DNA from: a virus | Length of the DNA: 40,354 nucleotides | Virus record (IMG/VR): IMGVR_UViG_3300025437_000002 | Coordinates: 1 to 40,354 of that record | Reading direction: 5' to 3' (one strand) | Part shown: piece after piece, positions 1-7,845 of the stretch | Layout: the number at the start of each line of letters is the position of its first letter | Numbering within the stretch: position 1 is the first letter of the stretch | The notes under the pieces: model-generated | Databases searched by the model: none | The model's input: only the letters and a program-made list of their open reading frames with translations | What the model was told of the DNA's origin: nothing | Translations under genes and position numbers: made by a program

Positions 1-1523
1 TGAAGGATGTCGGTTCTGCTGTGGGCGAGATCGGGCTTGGGGCCTTGCAGGGGGGCGCAAACGTTCTGGACCATGCCGCCAACTGGGTGCAGTCAGGCCT
101 CAACGCAGCCGGGCAAGCTGTTGCCGGCAGCAACTGGGGCGACAACGTCAACTCCCTGTGGGGCGACGGCAAGAACAACCTGCAGGGTGCTCTCCCGCAG
201 GGCAAAGAGGGTTTTGACACGCTCCGTAGTGTGGGCAAGATCGCTGGCGAAGGCGTCGGCCTAGCGCCCCTTGCTACGCTTGGTGGTGGCGCTCTCATTC
301 AAGGTGCTCTGGGCGGGGCCCTGCTTTCCGATAAAAACACCGTTGGCGGCGTCGCCATGGATGCTGGCATGGGCGGCCTTGCGTCGCGGATCGGTGAAGC
401 GGCATTCAACGGCGCTTCGGGTCTGATGCGGCCGCAGATCGATGACCGGGTACAGCGCCTGCTCAATGAGGGCGTTGATCTAACGTCGGGCCAGATCGCA
501 GGCCCCGGCCGCGCTATCAAGCGGCTTGAGGACATTGCGGCGACAGTACCTCTGGTGCAGACTCCAGTTGCTGACGCTCAGCGCGCCGCAACGGTAAGCC
601 TGAACCGGGCTGCTACCAACCGTGCCTTGCGGCCGATCGGTGAGAACCTGCCGCGCGATGTTCAGATTGGCCACGATAGCGTAGCATATGCCGGTGATCG
701 GCTGCGGCAAGCCTACAACGATGTGTTGCCGCGCCTGAGTGGGCAGCTCGATCGTCAGTTTGAAACGCGGATCAACACAATCCGTACCCGAGCGAATGTC
801 CCCGATGCCTATGCCCAGCAGATGGATCAGGTACAGCAGGAGCTTGGAAATGCGTTCACCCGCGCCGGTCCAGACGGAGCGTTCAGCGGGCGCACTCTGC
901 GTGATGCGAGCGAGCGCCTGGCTGACCTGTCAAGCGCGTGGGGCCGTAGCGATGACCCGTATCTGCGCCGGATAGGAGATGTAGCGCAGCAGTATCGCGA
1001 GCAGCTACACGCATTGGCACGCCGCCAGAACCCGGCCGATGCCGAGCGCTTGCGTAACATAGACCGGGGATATGCGAGCCTGGTCCGCGTAGAGAAGGCT
1101 GCTGCTGGCACTCCGGATGGGGTCTTCTCTGCGCGCCAGTACGACGGCGCAGTTCGCAATTCCGATCGGTCCGTTCGCCGTCGCATGTCAGGGCGGGGTC
1201 AAGCGCTTGATCAGCAGTTAAGCAGTGACGCCGCCTCGGTAATGCCCAACACCGCTGGACAGGGCGGCTCCAAGGACATCAACAGCCTATTGGCTCTTGG
1301 CGCAATCGGCAGCGGCGTCATCGGCATGCAGCCCGCAGCGCTAGCGGCAGGCGCGGGCATCATTGGCGGGAGGCAGCTGTATCGCCCGGGCGCGCAAGCT
1401 GCTGTCCGGGGGTTCATGGCCGCCCCTCCGGGCTTCGCACGAGAAAATCTAGGCCGGCTTCTTGCGGCAGGCGCGGCGGCAAGCCCGTACGCAGCGCCCG
1501 CTATTATAGAACAAGGACGATAG
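1..1523 (+). CDS. gp16-like ejection (internal virion) protein, 3' part of junction-spanning gene
   Basis: This is the C-terminal part of a 568-residue protein that starts at 40072 and crosses the contig junction; the frame is open through base 1. GTG at 21 is an internal valine, not the start. The sequence is rich in Ala, Gly and Arg, with a long helical middle (about residues 180-420 of the full protein) and two Gly/Ala-rich hydrophobic stretches near the C-terminus (LLALGAIGSGVIGMQP and LLAAGAAASPYAAP). It is the last of three consecutive ejection-type genes, the place held by P22 gene 16, whose product leaves the virion with the DNA and helps it cross the inner membrane. The assignment rests on gene order and composition; no catalytic motif is visible. 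It is followed by a 163-base gap and the tailspike gene. Confidence 0.75.
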   Translation, partial: KDVGSAVGEIGLGALQGGANVLDHAANWVQSGLNAAGQAVAGSNWGDNVNSLWGDGKNNLQGALPQGKEGFDTLRSVGKIAGEGVGLAPLATLGGGALIQGALGGALLSDKNTVGGVAMDAGMGGLASRIGEAAFNGASGLMRPQIDDRVQRLLNEGVDLTSGQIAGPGRAIKRLEDIAATVPLVQTPVADAQRAATVSLNRAATNRALRPIGENLPRDVQIGHDSVAYAGDRLRQAYNDVLPRLSGQLDRQFETRINTIRTRANVPDAYAQQMDQVQQELGNAFTRAGPDGAFSGRTLRDASERLADLSSAWGRSDDPYLRRIGDVAQQYREQLHALARRQNPADAERLRNIDRGYASLVRVEKAAAGTPDGVFSARQYDGAVRNSDRSVRRRMSGRGQALDQQLSSDAASVMPNTAGQGGSKDINSLLALGAIGSGVIGMQPAALAAGAGIIGGRQLYRPGAQAAVRGFMAAPPGFARENLGRLLAAGAAASPYAAPAIIEQGR

Positions 1524-1686
1524 CATCCTGCGCCGCCAATTACGCGAAGCCTTCCACCCATTGACGATAAGGGCAGATGTGCCAGTGGCGCCCGCTATTT
1601 CCCAAGCTGATGACATGCCAACACTATAGCGCAACCGCGCATCCCCTAAAATAGCTGTAACGCTATGCTTATTCAGGGATGCCGCG
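1524..1686 (+). promoter_or_regulatory. leader region upstream of the tailspike gene
   Basis: This 163-base gap separates the ejection genes from the tailspike and is the largest gap inside the virion cluster. It contains a short inverted repeat, ATAGC-TGTAAC-GCTAT, near 1653-1668, and an AGGGA ribosome-binding element about 8 bases before the GTG start. No convincing -35/-10 pair was found. Separate control of the tailspike is plausible but unproven. Confidence 0.3.
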
Positions 1687-3960
1687 GTGGCTTCTGTCGA
1701 CATTACCTTCCCGGGGAATTTGGCACAGGTCGCCAGCAATGACGATCTGCGCGCGGTGCCGTCGACCTACCAGGATGGCGATGTACTGTATGTCGTCAAC
1801 AATCCCCCCGGCCTTTTCGGCTTTGTGCCCGCATCCTTAGCCGCAGATGACGACGAGAATGTTCTGCGTCCGAACGATCGCACACCGCTGCAGGCCGGGC
1901 GATGGGTGCGCAATCCCGCGGGCTTTTCGCCCGGGCCGACTGGTGCGGCGGAAAACACCTACCACGACTTGGCTATCTTTCAGGCCAGCGACGTTGCGCG
2001 AACGAGGGCAACGCTTGTCGGCATCAGTGGCATCCCAAACGGCGACTTCTACTGGTCGCCTGGAGACACGACAGCCGCCGATGGAAAGAACGTAATCGCC
2101 TCGACGGTATCGGGAGCAAATGGGCGCTGGGTGCGCGCCGGCTCTCGAGCGATTGTCTACGTCAATAGCAGCCCAACTGCGACCGGGTCCCAGAATAAGC
2201 AGGCATGGGATGCTGCCTTTGCGGCTGTTGAGGTAGGCGGTCGGATTATCGACCCGCAAGGATCCGCGCGCTATCCGCTCGATACCAGCAACGGGCCTGT
2301 CCAGATCACGAAGTTCTGCACGATCCAGCAGGACGGGCAATGGTTTTCCACTGGTCACACATTCTCGAGCAGCTTCACTCCGCCGTTGGGCATGCCCTTC
2401 TGTGTGTTTGCCAGCGACGGCGTGCCGTTTGTCCTGAAAGGCAGCGGGCAGGCTGAAGGCGACGGCACCAAGGATGATGTGAACACGGGTGACATCCGCT
2501 CGCACCCGACGCTCTATTATCTGAAGGGTGTGACGGGAGCCGTCGCGGAGTCGCCGGCCCTGACGATCAAGAACGTGACCAAGGTTGGCTTTTCGCTTGA
2601 CCGCTGCACAAACTGCACCGTCGCTGTTGATTGGGAGGGCGGGGTCTTCCCGTACAACGACACGAGTTACTTCGGCATTGTCGCGGAAGGTGGCGGAGGA
2701 AAACACGACCTCAGCCGGAACACGGTTCGTCGTGGCGCAGATAACGGCCGCATCGTCAATTTCATCTTTACGGGCGGCTATTATGGCGTGTGCGCGCAAA
2801 ATCGCATCCGAGATAATTCCTATGATGTATGGGAAAAGCTAGCCTACCTGTATGGTGAGCGACAGGATGTAGGCAACAATTCTGGCGTTTGCGTAATGAC
2901 GGATTCCGTTCGCCTAAACAAGGCGACCGGCAGCAAGGTCTACAATCACAAGCTGGGCGACAACGCGGCCGGCATTGTTTCGATCTACGATTCGACTGAC
3001 ATTACGATTGAAAACGCTGTTGCCACCAAACTGCGGCAGATCGCATTTTATGCCGCCCGCAGCGATACTAGCTACACGGGGGGGCTGAAGAACATCCAGA
3101 TTGTGAACCCGACCGCGACGGGAAATCCGACGCAGGCAACCGTGACTGGCTCGATCAGCGGCAACATCCTGACCGTCACCGGCGTGGCGTCAGGCACTCT
3201 TCTGGAGGGGCATTTCCTGCAGGGTGCCGGCCTTGCCACTCCCACCCGAGTGGTAGGCTACGGCACGGTAAACCCGGATGGCACTGGCACCTATTACGTC
3301 AAGCCCGGCAGCCAAACCGTGGCGTCTACCACCATCGTCACCGTCTCCGAGCTTCTCCCAGCAGTGCGCTTCCTAGCGCAGGGCGCGGATGGTGAGGACA
3401 TCACCATCACAAACCCCAATTTCAGCAACTTTGCTACCGACTCTGGCGCTGGTGTGATCGAGTTCACCGGCATCTCTCCCTATGCGTTCCGCAGGGTCAA
3501 GGTTACCGGCTTTAAGGGAATGTCCACGGCCCAGCGCGCCGTCGTGCTGAACAGGGTTACGGATTCTACGATCAATGGCGTAGATTTTACCGGTACGGGG
3601 CCAAGCGCTGTCCAAGAGATCGGATGTGCTCGCAATCGGCATACCGGGATCTTCGCGCCTAACGTCGCCAACCCGGGCGTAGAAGGCCTGTCTGCCACGT
3701 CGACAACCGACACCAGCCAATACGGCATGACGGCGCTCCGCGGCTTGGTGACCCTTACCGGGCCAACGACGACGCTTCTCGGTCGATTCGCTCCGGAGGC
3801 ATGGGCCTCCTTCACGCCCGACAACGATGTCGCCTCTGATTGGCTCAAGACGGAGGGGTCGTTGATCTGGGCAGTTTCGGGCGGGAACATCACCATCCGC
3901 ACGAAAGCCGGCAATACGCCGCCTGCAAATACGAACTTCCGCTATGATGTGAGGAACTGA
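1687..3960 (+). CDS. Tailspike protein (parallel beta-helix, P22 gp9 position)
   Basis: A 757-residue protein starting at GTG, with AGGGA just upstream. The first 90 residues look like a particle-binding head (short hydrophobic strands, then a PNDRTP segment and GRWVRNPAG). From about residue 150 to 700 it is dominated by repeated short strands with Asn, Thr, Gly and Val turns (for example VDWEGG, ITIENA, IQIVNP, ITITNP), typical of right-handed beta-helix tailspikes that bind and often cleave surface polysaccharide. Around residues 478-560 sits an inserted module with the signature [23 protein letters not shown] and SQTVASTT, which seems separate from the helix repeat. Placed after the ejection genes, as gene 9 is in P22. 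Catalytic residues could not be identified, so the enzymatic specificity is unknown. Confidence 0.8.
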   Translation: MASVDITFPGNLAQVASNDDLRAVPSTYQDGDVLYVVNNPPGLFGFVPASLAADDDENVLRPNDRTPLQAGRWVRNPAGFSPGPTGAAENTYHDLAIFQASDVARTRATLVGISGIPNGDFYWSPGDTTAADGKNVIASTVSGANGRWVRAGSRAIVYVNSSPTATGSQNKQAWDAAFAAVEVGGRIIDPQGSARYPLDTSNGPVQITKFCTIQQDGQWFSTGHTFSSSFTPPLGMPFCVFASDGVPFVLKGSGQAEGDGTKDDVNTGDIRSHPTLYYLKGVTGAVAESPALTIKNVTKVGFSLDRCTNCTVAVDWEGGVFPYNDTSYFGIVAEGGGGKHDLSRNTVRRGADNGRIVNFIFTGGYYGVCAQNRIRDNSYDVWEKLAYLYGERQDVGNNSGVCVMTDSVRLNKATGSKVYNHKLGDNAAGIVSIYDSTDITIENAVATKLRQIAFYAARSDTSYTGGLKNIQIVNPTATGNPTQATVTGSISGNILTVTGVASGTLLEGHFLQGAGLATPTRVVGYGTVNPDGTGTYYVKPGSQTVASTTIVTVSELLPAVRFLAQGADGEDITITNPNFSNFATDSGAGVIEFTGISPYAFRRVKVTGFKGMSTAQRAVVLNRVTDSTINGVDFTGTGPSAVQEIGCARNRHTGIFAPNVANPGVEGLSATSTTDTSQYGMTALRGLVTLTGPTTTLLGRFAPEAWASFTPDNDVASDWLKTEGSLIWAVSGGNITIRTKAGNTPPANTNFRYDVRN

Positions 3961-3963
3961 CGC

Positions 3964-4176
3964 ATGGATATTACGCCGCAGATGATCGACGCGGCTCGCT
4001 CGGTTCGGGCTACATTGCTCGATGTAGAGGCTGCTGTCGATCCTAACAGCATGACTATGCCTTCTGCCGTGGCGCGGCATCACAACGCGCTCGGTTCCCT
4101 TCTCGACCTGTTCAAGAGCGGAATAGACCCTGCGGTCTTCCGGGAACTGAACGGCGGAGTGGACAAGACCCTATAA
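3964..4176 (+). CDS. Small hypothetical protein
   Basis: A 70-residue protein starting three bases after the tailspike stop. It is mostly helical, with a hydrophilic N-terminus and a C-terminal segment around LGSLLDLFKSGIDPAVFRE. No membrane segment, cysteine cluster or known motif is seen. Its position between tailspike and lysis genes suggests late expression with them. Function not recognised. Confidence 0.6.
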   Translation: MDITPQMIDAARSVRATLLDVEAAVDPNSMTMPSAVARHHNALGSLLDLFKSGIDPAVFRELNGGVDKTL

Positions 4177-4197
4177 CCCTTCACCAAGGAGAAGACC

Positions 4198-4242
4198 ATG
4201 CACGACAAGCACCCGCGCCACGGGCACAAGCCTCGGCAATGA
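4198..4242 (+). CDS. His/Lys/Arg-rich 14-residue mini-ORF coupled to a membrane gene
   Basis: A very strong ribosome-binding site (AAGGAG at 4186-4191) sits seven bases before an ATG that opens only 14 codons: MHDKHPRHGHKPRQ. Its TGA overlaps the ATG of the next gene as ATGA, the usual translational-coupling arrangement. Seven of the 14 residues are His, Lys or Arg. It may be a leader peptide that delivers ribosomes to, or delays, the downstream candidate holin. That the site is translated is inference from the ribosome-binding site and the overlap. Confidence 0.45.
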   Translation: MHDKHPRHGHKPRQ

Positions 4243-4562
4243 CGGCCCTTCGGATCGCCAACGTCGTCGTATGGGCAGTGATGCTGTTATACATGACACC
4301 CGGCGCGGTTGCTTCGGTGACAAAGCGCGCGCGGTACGGCGATCCTATGCGCCTTGCGTGTGCACTGACTGCTATCCTTTTCATTGGGTTCAATGCGTTC
4401 TGGCTGTGGGGCGCATCAGATCAAGCGGACCTGAGACCTGCGGAAGCGACGACGCTGAAATTTCTGCTTGTCCTGAGCGCGGCGCTTGGCTGCTACATCC
4501 TGAGCCTTGGGCGGACCTACGGGCGGGGTTCCCTGCTCAAGCGGCGTGATAATGATGCCTAG
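4239..4562 (+). CDS. Three-TM membrane protein, candidate holin
   Basis: A 107-residue protein with three hydrophobic segments (about residues 5-25, 38-58 and 72-90) and a short basic tail (KRRDNDA). Length and topology fit a class I holin, which would form inner-membrane lesions and release the endolysin. It is first in the lysis cluster and translationally coupled to the 14-codon ORF before it, overlapping it by four bases. A second hydrophobic protein (5603-5917) competes for the holin assignment. There is no sequence motif to decide between them. Confidence 0.55.
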   Translation: MTALRIANVVVWAVMLLYMTPGAVASVTKRARYGDPMRLACALTAILFIGFNAFWLWGASDQADLRPAEATTLKFLLVLSAALGCYILSLGRTYGRGSLLKRRDNDA

Positions 4563-5010
4563 CCCCATACCGGTCACAGTCGCTTCGACTGGATTTACCT
4601 GGACCGCTGCCCTGATGGGGGTCGCAAATCTTCTGATTGGCGGCCTGCTGGTAGCGATCGTCCGCACCCGTCCTGCTCTCAAGAAAATCGCCAACGAGCG
4701 CGAGGCCAACCTTCTTAACGAGCGGGCGGAGGAAATGGAAGCGATGCGCGCTCGGGTAGATGCCTTGGAGGCGAAGCTAGAGCGGGAGCGCGCCCGCCAT
4801 GAGGCGGAACGTGCGCTCGATAGGCATCGGCTCAACAACATGGACCAATGTCTGAACTACCTCTTCATGGTCTTCGAAAAGATGCCCGAAAAAGTCCCGG
4901 AGGCCATGGCGGCTGTCAAGGACATGCGCGCTGAACAACTGAAGGCGGAGGCAATCGAAAAGGCCACGATCCACGCAGCCGAAATCCAGAAAGCGGGAGG
5001 CGAGGAATGA
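4552..5010 (+). CDS. Single-TM coiled-coil protein of the lysis cluster
   Basis: A 152-residue protein whose start lies inside the preceding gene (11-base overlap); tandem ATGs at 4552 and 4555 are both possible. One membrane segment (about residues 14-37) is followed by a long charged coiled coil (about 44-90, rich in Glu, Arg and Ala with heptad spacing), then a helical tail. The N-in, single-anchor and coiled-coil layout resembles inner-membrane spanins, but a better spanin pair lies at 5914-6460. It could be an accessory lysis or holin-regulating protein. It overlaps the endolysin by four bases. Confidence 0.55.
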   Translation: MMPSPIPVTVASTGFTWTAALMGVANLLIGGLLVAIVRTRPALKKIANEREANLLNERAEEMEAMRARVDALEAKLERERARHEAERALDRHRLNNMDQCLNYLFMVFEKMPEKVPEAMAAVKDMRAEQLKAEAIEKATIHAAEIQKAGGEE

Positions 5011-5606
5011 CCGTAGACGACGCGAAGCGCCTGCAAGAGCGGCTGGGACTGGTGCAGGACGGCATTGCCGGCCGCGACACTTACCGCGCTCTGTTCGCCC
5101 GATTTGGCGCGCTGCCGACGATCGCGCCGGAGCTTGGCCTGTCCGCCGCAGTGCATCTCAACGCCTATAGCATCGCAGATAAGCCGCTGCGCCTCGCGCA
5201 CTTCATGGCGCAGGTTGCTCACGAAAGCGGCGGCTTCCGGTACATGGAAGAAATCTGGGGCCCGACCGACGCACAGCGCGCCTATGAGGGTCGTGGCCTG
5301 CTCGGGAACACGCAACCCGGCGATGGTTACCGATACAAGGGGCGCGGGCCGATCCAACTCACCGGCCGGGTGAATTACCGCCTGTTCGGCCGCGCGCTGG
5401 GGCTCGACTTCGAACAGCATCCCGAGATCGTCGCTCTCCCCTCGGTAGGTCTGATGGCTGCCTGTCACTTCTGGCAGATGGGTGGCCTCAACGAGCTAGC
5501 TGACGCTGACGATGTGCTGACCATCACCAAGCGCGTGAACGGCGGCCAAAATGGCCTTGCCGATCGACAGGCGCAGCTTGCGCGAGCGAAGGAGTTGCTG
5601 CTGTGA
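5007..5606 (+). CDS. Endolysin, glycoside hydrolase family 19 (chitinase-like)
   Basis: A 199-residue protein of the GH19 type used by many phages to cleave the glycan strands of peptidoglycan. The catalytic-site signature AHESGGF is at residues 71-77, with Glu73 the likely general acid and Glu81/Glu82 nearby. The substrate-cleft segment YEGRGLLGNTQPGDGYRYKGRG and PIQLTGRVNY follow, as in the family. Length is typical for a single-domain enzyme; the first 35 residues form a small helical, possibly wall-binding, part. There is no signal peptide, so release needs a holin. It starts inside the previous gene (ATGA) and overlaps the next by four bases. Confidence 0.93.
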   Translation: MTVDDAKRLQERLGLVQDGIAGRDTYRALFARFGALPTIAPELGLSAAVHLNAYSIADKPLRLAHFMAQVAHESGGFRYMEEIWGPTDAQRAYEGRGLLGNTQPGDGYRYKGRGPIQLTGRVNYRLFGRALGLDFEQHPEIVALPSVGLMAACHFWQMGGLNELADADDVLTITKRVNGGQNGLADRQAQLARAKELLL

Positions 5607-5917
5607 AGATCCTCAACGCGTTGAAGGGCATCGGCGGGGAATATGAGGTCCAACGCATCTTGGGCGCGTTTGGCACCGTCGTCTATGTCGTCTCCGCCCC
5701 TGCTCTGATCTGGTTTGGCAAGGTCACGGCTTCGTTCGATAGCTTCTGCATCGCCTACCCTGCCGGCATCGCCGCGTGTGTCGGTGCAACGGCCGGTGCC
5801 ATCGCCCTCAAAGACCGCAACGTCGCCACCGCAAAGGTCGTGGAAAGCACCGGGTCCTTGCCCGCCACGCCGCCCATGCCTCCGGCTGGGCCGGCGACCG
5901 TGGATGCGTCGGCATGA
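5603..5917 (+). CDS. Two-TM membrane protein, candidate holin or antiholin
   Basis: A 104-residue protein with two hydrophobic segments (about residues 22-41 and 48-69) and a Pro/Ala-rich tail (PATPPMPPAGPA). It sits between endolysin and spanins and is joined to both by four-base overlaps. Size and topology fit a two-TM holin or an antiholin paired with the three-TM protein at 4239-4562. The assignment is based on position and topology only. Confidence 0.6.
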   Translation: MKILNALKGIGGEYEVQRILGAFGTVVYVVSAPALIWFGKVTASFDSFCIAYPAGIAACVGATAGAIALKDRNVATAKVVESTGSLPATPPMPPAGPATVDASA

Positions 5918-6276
5918 TCCCCGCGTGGATCCTCCGCTACGCTGCCCCGCCGCTGGTGGTGGCCGCGATCGTCGCTTGGCTATGGCTGGGCTGGAGCCAC
6001 GCCGTCAGCCGCGCTGACAAGCTCCAGACGCAGCTAACCGCTCAGACTGCCCGTGCTGATGCTGCCGAGCGTAAGGTCGCCGCCATGGCCCAAGCCGATG
6101 CCGAACGAGCGATGGACGACAGCAAGATAGACCAGATGAAGGACGATCTGACCCATGCAATCGCGACTGCGCCAAAGGGTACTGCTCCCGGCCCTGCTAC
6201 CCTTGCTTTGGGCTGCGCAAGGATGCGGCAGGCAGGACGTACCGCCTCCCCAGCCTATTCAGCTAAGTGCCGTTGA
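5914..6276 (+). CDS. Rz-like inner-membrane spanin (i-spanin)
   Basis: A 120-residue protein with an N-terminal anchor (about residues 10-28) followed by a coiled coil (about 33-80, SRADKLQTQLTAQTARADAAERK...). ATG at 5914 overlaps the previous stop as ATGA; an upstream extension of the frame reads out of register through the preceding gene and was discarded. The last 122 bases overlap, in another frame, a small proline-rich lipoprotein gene. This nested arrangement is the hallmark of Rz/Rz1, which bridge inner and outer membranes and fuse them at the end of lysis. Confidence 0.8.
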   Translation: MIPAWILRYAAPPLVVAAIVAWLWLGWSHAVSRADKLQTQLTAQTARADAAERKVAAMAQADAERAMDDSKIDQMKDDLTHAIATAPKGTAPGPATLALGCARMRQAGRTASPAYSAKCR

Positions 6277-6460
6277 TGCAGCCGCGGCATCCAGACCAAA
6301 GCCGGTCATGCCAGATGCCGCCCTCACCGACGATGCTGCGTCGGCTCAGTACAGCGCTGATCTTGAGCTATGGGGTGAAGGGATATCGCGTGCCTGGGGC
6401 CGTGTTTGTCGGTCGCTGGCTGCGCAGGGTATCGCGGTAAGTTGTCCGGTGGTGAAGTGA
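6155..6460 (+). CDS. Rz1-like outer-membrane lipoprotein spanin (o-spanin)
   Basis: A 101-residue protein starting inside the Rz-like gene in a different frame. It has a basic N-terminus (MQSRLRQR), a hydrophobic core (VLLPALLPLLWAAQG) and Cys24 followed by GRQ, consistent with a type II signal peptide, though the lipobox (AQGC) is not canonical. A proline run (DVPPPQPIQ) after the cysteine is typical of Rz1. Downstream it is longer than classical Rz1. It should pair with the 5914-6276 product. It is the last gene of the rightward late transcript. Confidence 0.78.
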   Translation: MQSRLRQRVLLPALLPLLWAAQGCGRQDVPPPQPIQLSAVDAAAASRPKPVMPDAALTDDAASAQYSADLELWGEGISRAWGRVCRSLAAQGIAVSCPVVK

Positions 6461-6471
6461 GGCGTCCGGCT

Positions 6472-6741
6472 ATCTGGCCCGTATTCCAGATCTAGGGGTG
6501 GAGGCCGAACGCCTCAATCTGTGAACCGCCTCGCGACAGCTACGAAACAGGCCGTAGCCTATTGCGCGGATTCGCGTCAAGGGGTACACCGCTTATGTGG
6601 CGGCGGGGAAAGGCATGCAGGCGGCTGGTCGAAGCCATCGGGAGCCGATAACGCCGTCACTCCTACCCGCCCTTGATCCGAACGGCCGGTCATGCGATTC
6701 TGGTTTTGCACACTGGAGTATCGCAGCGGGCGACCGTTCGG
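6472..6741 (+). ncRNA. Structured noncoding segment after the spanins (candidate 3'UTR or small RNA)
   Basis: No plausible gene lies between 6461 and 6816, but several hairpins are readable: ATCTGG/CCAGAT (6472-6477 with 6486-6491), GAGGC/GCCTC (6501-6505 with 6511-6515), GCTACG/CGTAGC (6539-6544 with 6553-6558), and a longer two-part stem, CCGAACGG/CCGTTCGG (6678-6685 with 6734-6741) enclosing TGCGAT/ATCGCA (6693-6698 with 6720-6725). A small competing hairpin, TTCGGA/TCCGAA (6737-6750), overlaps the long stem and touches the terminator. The RNA family is not recognised. It could be an untranslated tail, a processed small RNA or an attenuator. No tRNA fold was found. Confidence 0.4.
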
Positions 6742-6748
6742 ACTTCCG

Positions 6749-6780
6749 AAGGCCCGGCCCTAGGTCGGGCCTTTTGCTTT
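6749..6780 (+). terminator. Rho-independent terminator of the late transcript
   Basis: A perfect 8-bp stem, AAGGCCCG (6749-6756) with CGGGCCTT (6766-6773), a 9-base loop, and a T-rich tract (TTTTGCTTT) following on the + strand. It lies after the last late gene and just before the convergent leftward cassette, so it should end late transcription and protect the opposite-strand genes. Confidence 0.85.
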
Positions 6781-6816
6781 GCGGCTTCTCGCCTTCCGCT
6801 ACCGTGCCCGGCACCC

Positions 6817-7056
6817 TCACCGCAAAGTAGGGCTATCCACCATCGGTATGACGCCGGTATCCCCATGGTCCATCAGCCTGCGCACCCGAGCCCGGAAGAA
6901 CTGCCGCACCTCTAGCGGCGTCTCCTTCCACTGCCCCCATGGGTGAAGATGGGCTATCTCCGGTGCCTGATCCTTTGGCGTCCTGACCATCAGGTAGACA
7001 GCCCAATCGTCCTCTTGAGGGTCGGTCATGTCGGGAGGAAATCGTAGGCCGGTCAT
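6817..7056 (-). CDS. Small hypothetical protein, last gene of the ten-gene leftward cassette
   Basis: A 79-residue protein, acidic at the start (DPQEDDWAVYLMVR) and rich in Arg at the end (RQFFRARVRRLMDHG). ATG at 7056 is used; a second ATG nine codons later is possible, and neither has a good ribosome-binding site. Seventeen bases separate it from the gene upstream. No motif recognised. Confidence 0.55.
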   Translation of the reverse strand: MTGLRFPPDMTDPQEDDWAVYLMVRTPKDQAPEIAHLHPWGQWKETPLEVRQFFRARVRRLMDHGDTGVIPMVDSPTLR

Positions 7057-7073
7057 GGGGTGGTGATAGCAGG

Positions 7074-7397
7074 TTAGGCGGTCGGGGTATCGGCGGGGTT
7101 AGAGCGCTTGCGAAGGACGATCTTGTCCTCGTAAGTGTCAGGGTCTTCGATGATGTCATATTCGTAGCCAAGCATGGCGGCTACTTCCAGGTACGGATCA
7201 TCGGCGCGAATTGGTGCCCCCTCGACCCGGTCGGCGTCATTGTAGATGGGCTGGCTGCAATCACCAATCGATACATGCCCCCCGCGCGCCAACCACGCAA
7301 AGTCGGCGGAAGTTCGCGACGAGCCATCCCAATGCAGCCAAACCTCGGCATCGGCTGGCAAGCCCTGAAGCGCTGCGATTAGCTCGGCAACCGTCAT
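7074..7397 (-). CDS. Small acidic hypothetical protein
   Basis: A 107-residue protein beginning MTVAELIAALQGLPADAEVWLHW, an N-terminal pattern common in small phage proteins (helix, then the LPxDAEV turn and a strand). ATG at 7397 is preferred because GAGGGGGAAG precedes it; GTG at 7400 is an alternative. The middle is rich in Asp and Glu. It overlaps the gene upstream. Function unknown. Confidence 0.7.
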   Translation of the reverse strand: MTVAELIAALQGLPADAEVWLHWDGSSRTSADFAWLARGGHVSIGDCSQPIYNDADRVEGAPIRADDPYLEVAAMLGYEYDIIEDPDTYEDKIVLRKRSNPADTPTA

Positions 7398-7555
7398 CAC
7401 TTCCCCCTCACCTCATCAAGCGCGATGATCGCGGCGCGGGCCTCTTCTGCGAAGTCCTGCCACTCGTAAAAATTGCCGGTATCTACAGCGCTTGTAACCG
7501 CTGACAGCATAACACGCGCCACAGCCTCGACCTCAGCGTCTGTCGGCTCTCGCAT
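7397..7555 (-). CDS. Short hypothetical protein (52 residues)
   Basis: Begins MREPTDAEVEAVARVMLSAV and ends IIALDEVRGK. It is helical and acidic, with an FYEWQDFAEEAR segment that looks like a short amphipathic helix pair. Its ATG overlaps the previous stop by one base (TGATG on the minus strand), and its own stop overlaps the next start. The tight packing and unbroken frame support it as a real gene. Confidence 0.65.
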   Translation of the reverse strand: MREPTDAEVEAVARVMLSAVTSAVDTGNFYEWQDFAEEARAAIIALDEVRGK

Positions 7556-7845
7556 CACTCTACATCCATGCTGCGGATGGCGGCGTCCATTCTACTCTGC
7601 AACTCAGCAGCCAGTGCGGGATCGTAGAACTCATCGTCAGGCACGACGCCTTTTGGGCTACAGATCGCAACGTGGTAGGCGATCGCCAGCTTCGCCGCAC
7701 GCTCCCGCATCGCCTCCTCGGCTTGGCGGCGGACCCGAGCCACCAGATCGGCAAGGTTGTCGCGGTTGATGACGTTCAAGGCAACCTGATCGCGGTAGGC
7801 ATCGGCAATCAGGTAGTCGCCAGCGGTAGGCGTCACCTTATCCAT
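7555..7845 (-). CDS. Small helical hypothetical protein
   Basis: A 96-residue protein, mostly predicted helix, with a charged middle (LVARVRRQAEEAMRERAAKL) and an acidic tail (DDEFYDPALAAELQSRMDAAIRSMDVE). The start overlaps the end of the DUF551-like gene by eight bases. No motif recognised. Confidence 0.65.
   Translation of the reverse strand: MDKVTPTAGDYLIADAYRDQVALNVINRDNLADLVARVRRQAEEAMRERAAKLAIAYHVAICSPKGVVPDDEFYDPALAAELQSRMDAAIRSMDVE

Noticed and set aside
1837-2799. 320-residue minus-strand frame opposite the tailspike
   Set aside because: Basic, low-complexity shadow of a GC-rich gene, no ribosome-binding site and no coupling to neighbours.
6597-6830. Small frames on both strands in the 6461-6816 gap
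   Set aside because: They run across the terminator stem, lack ribosome-binding sites and have shadow-like composition; the region is better explained as noncoding.
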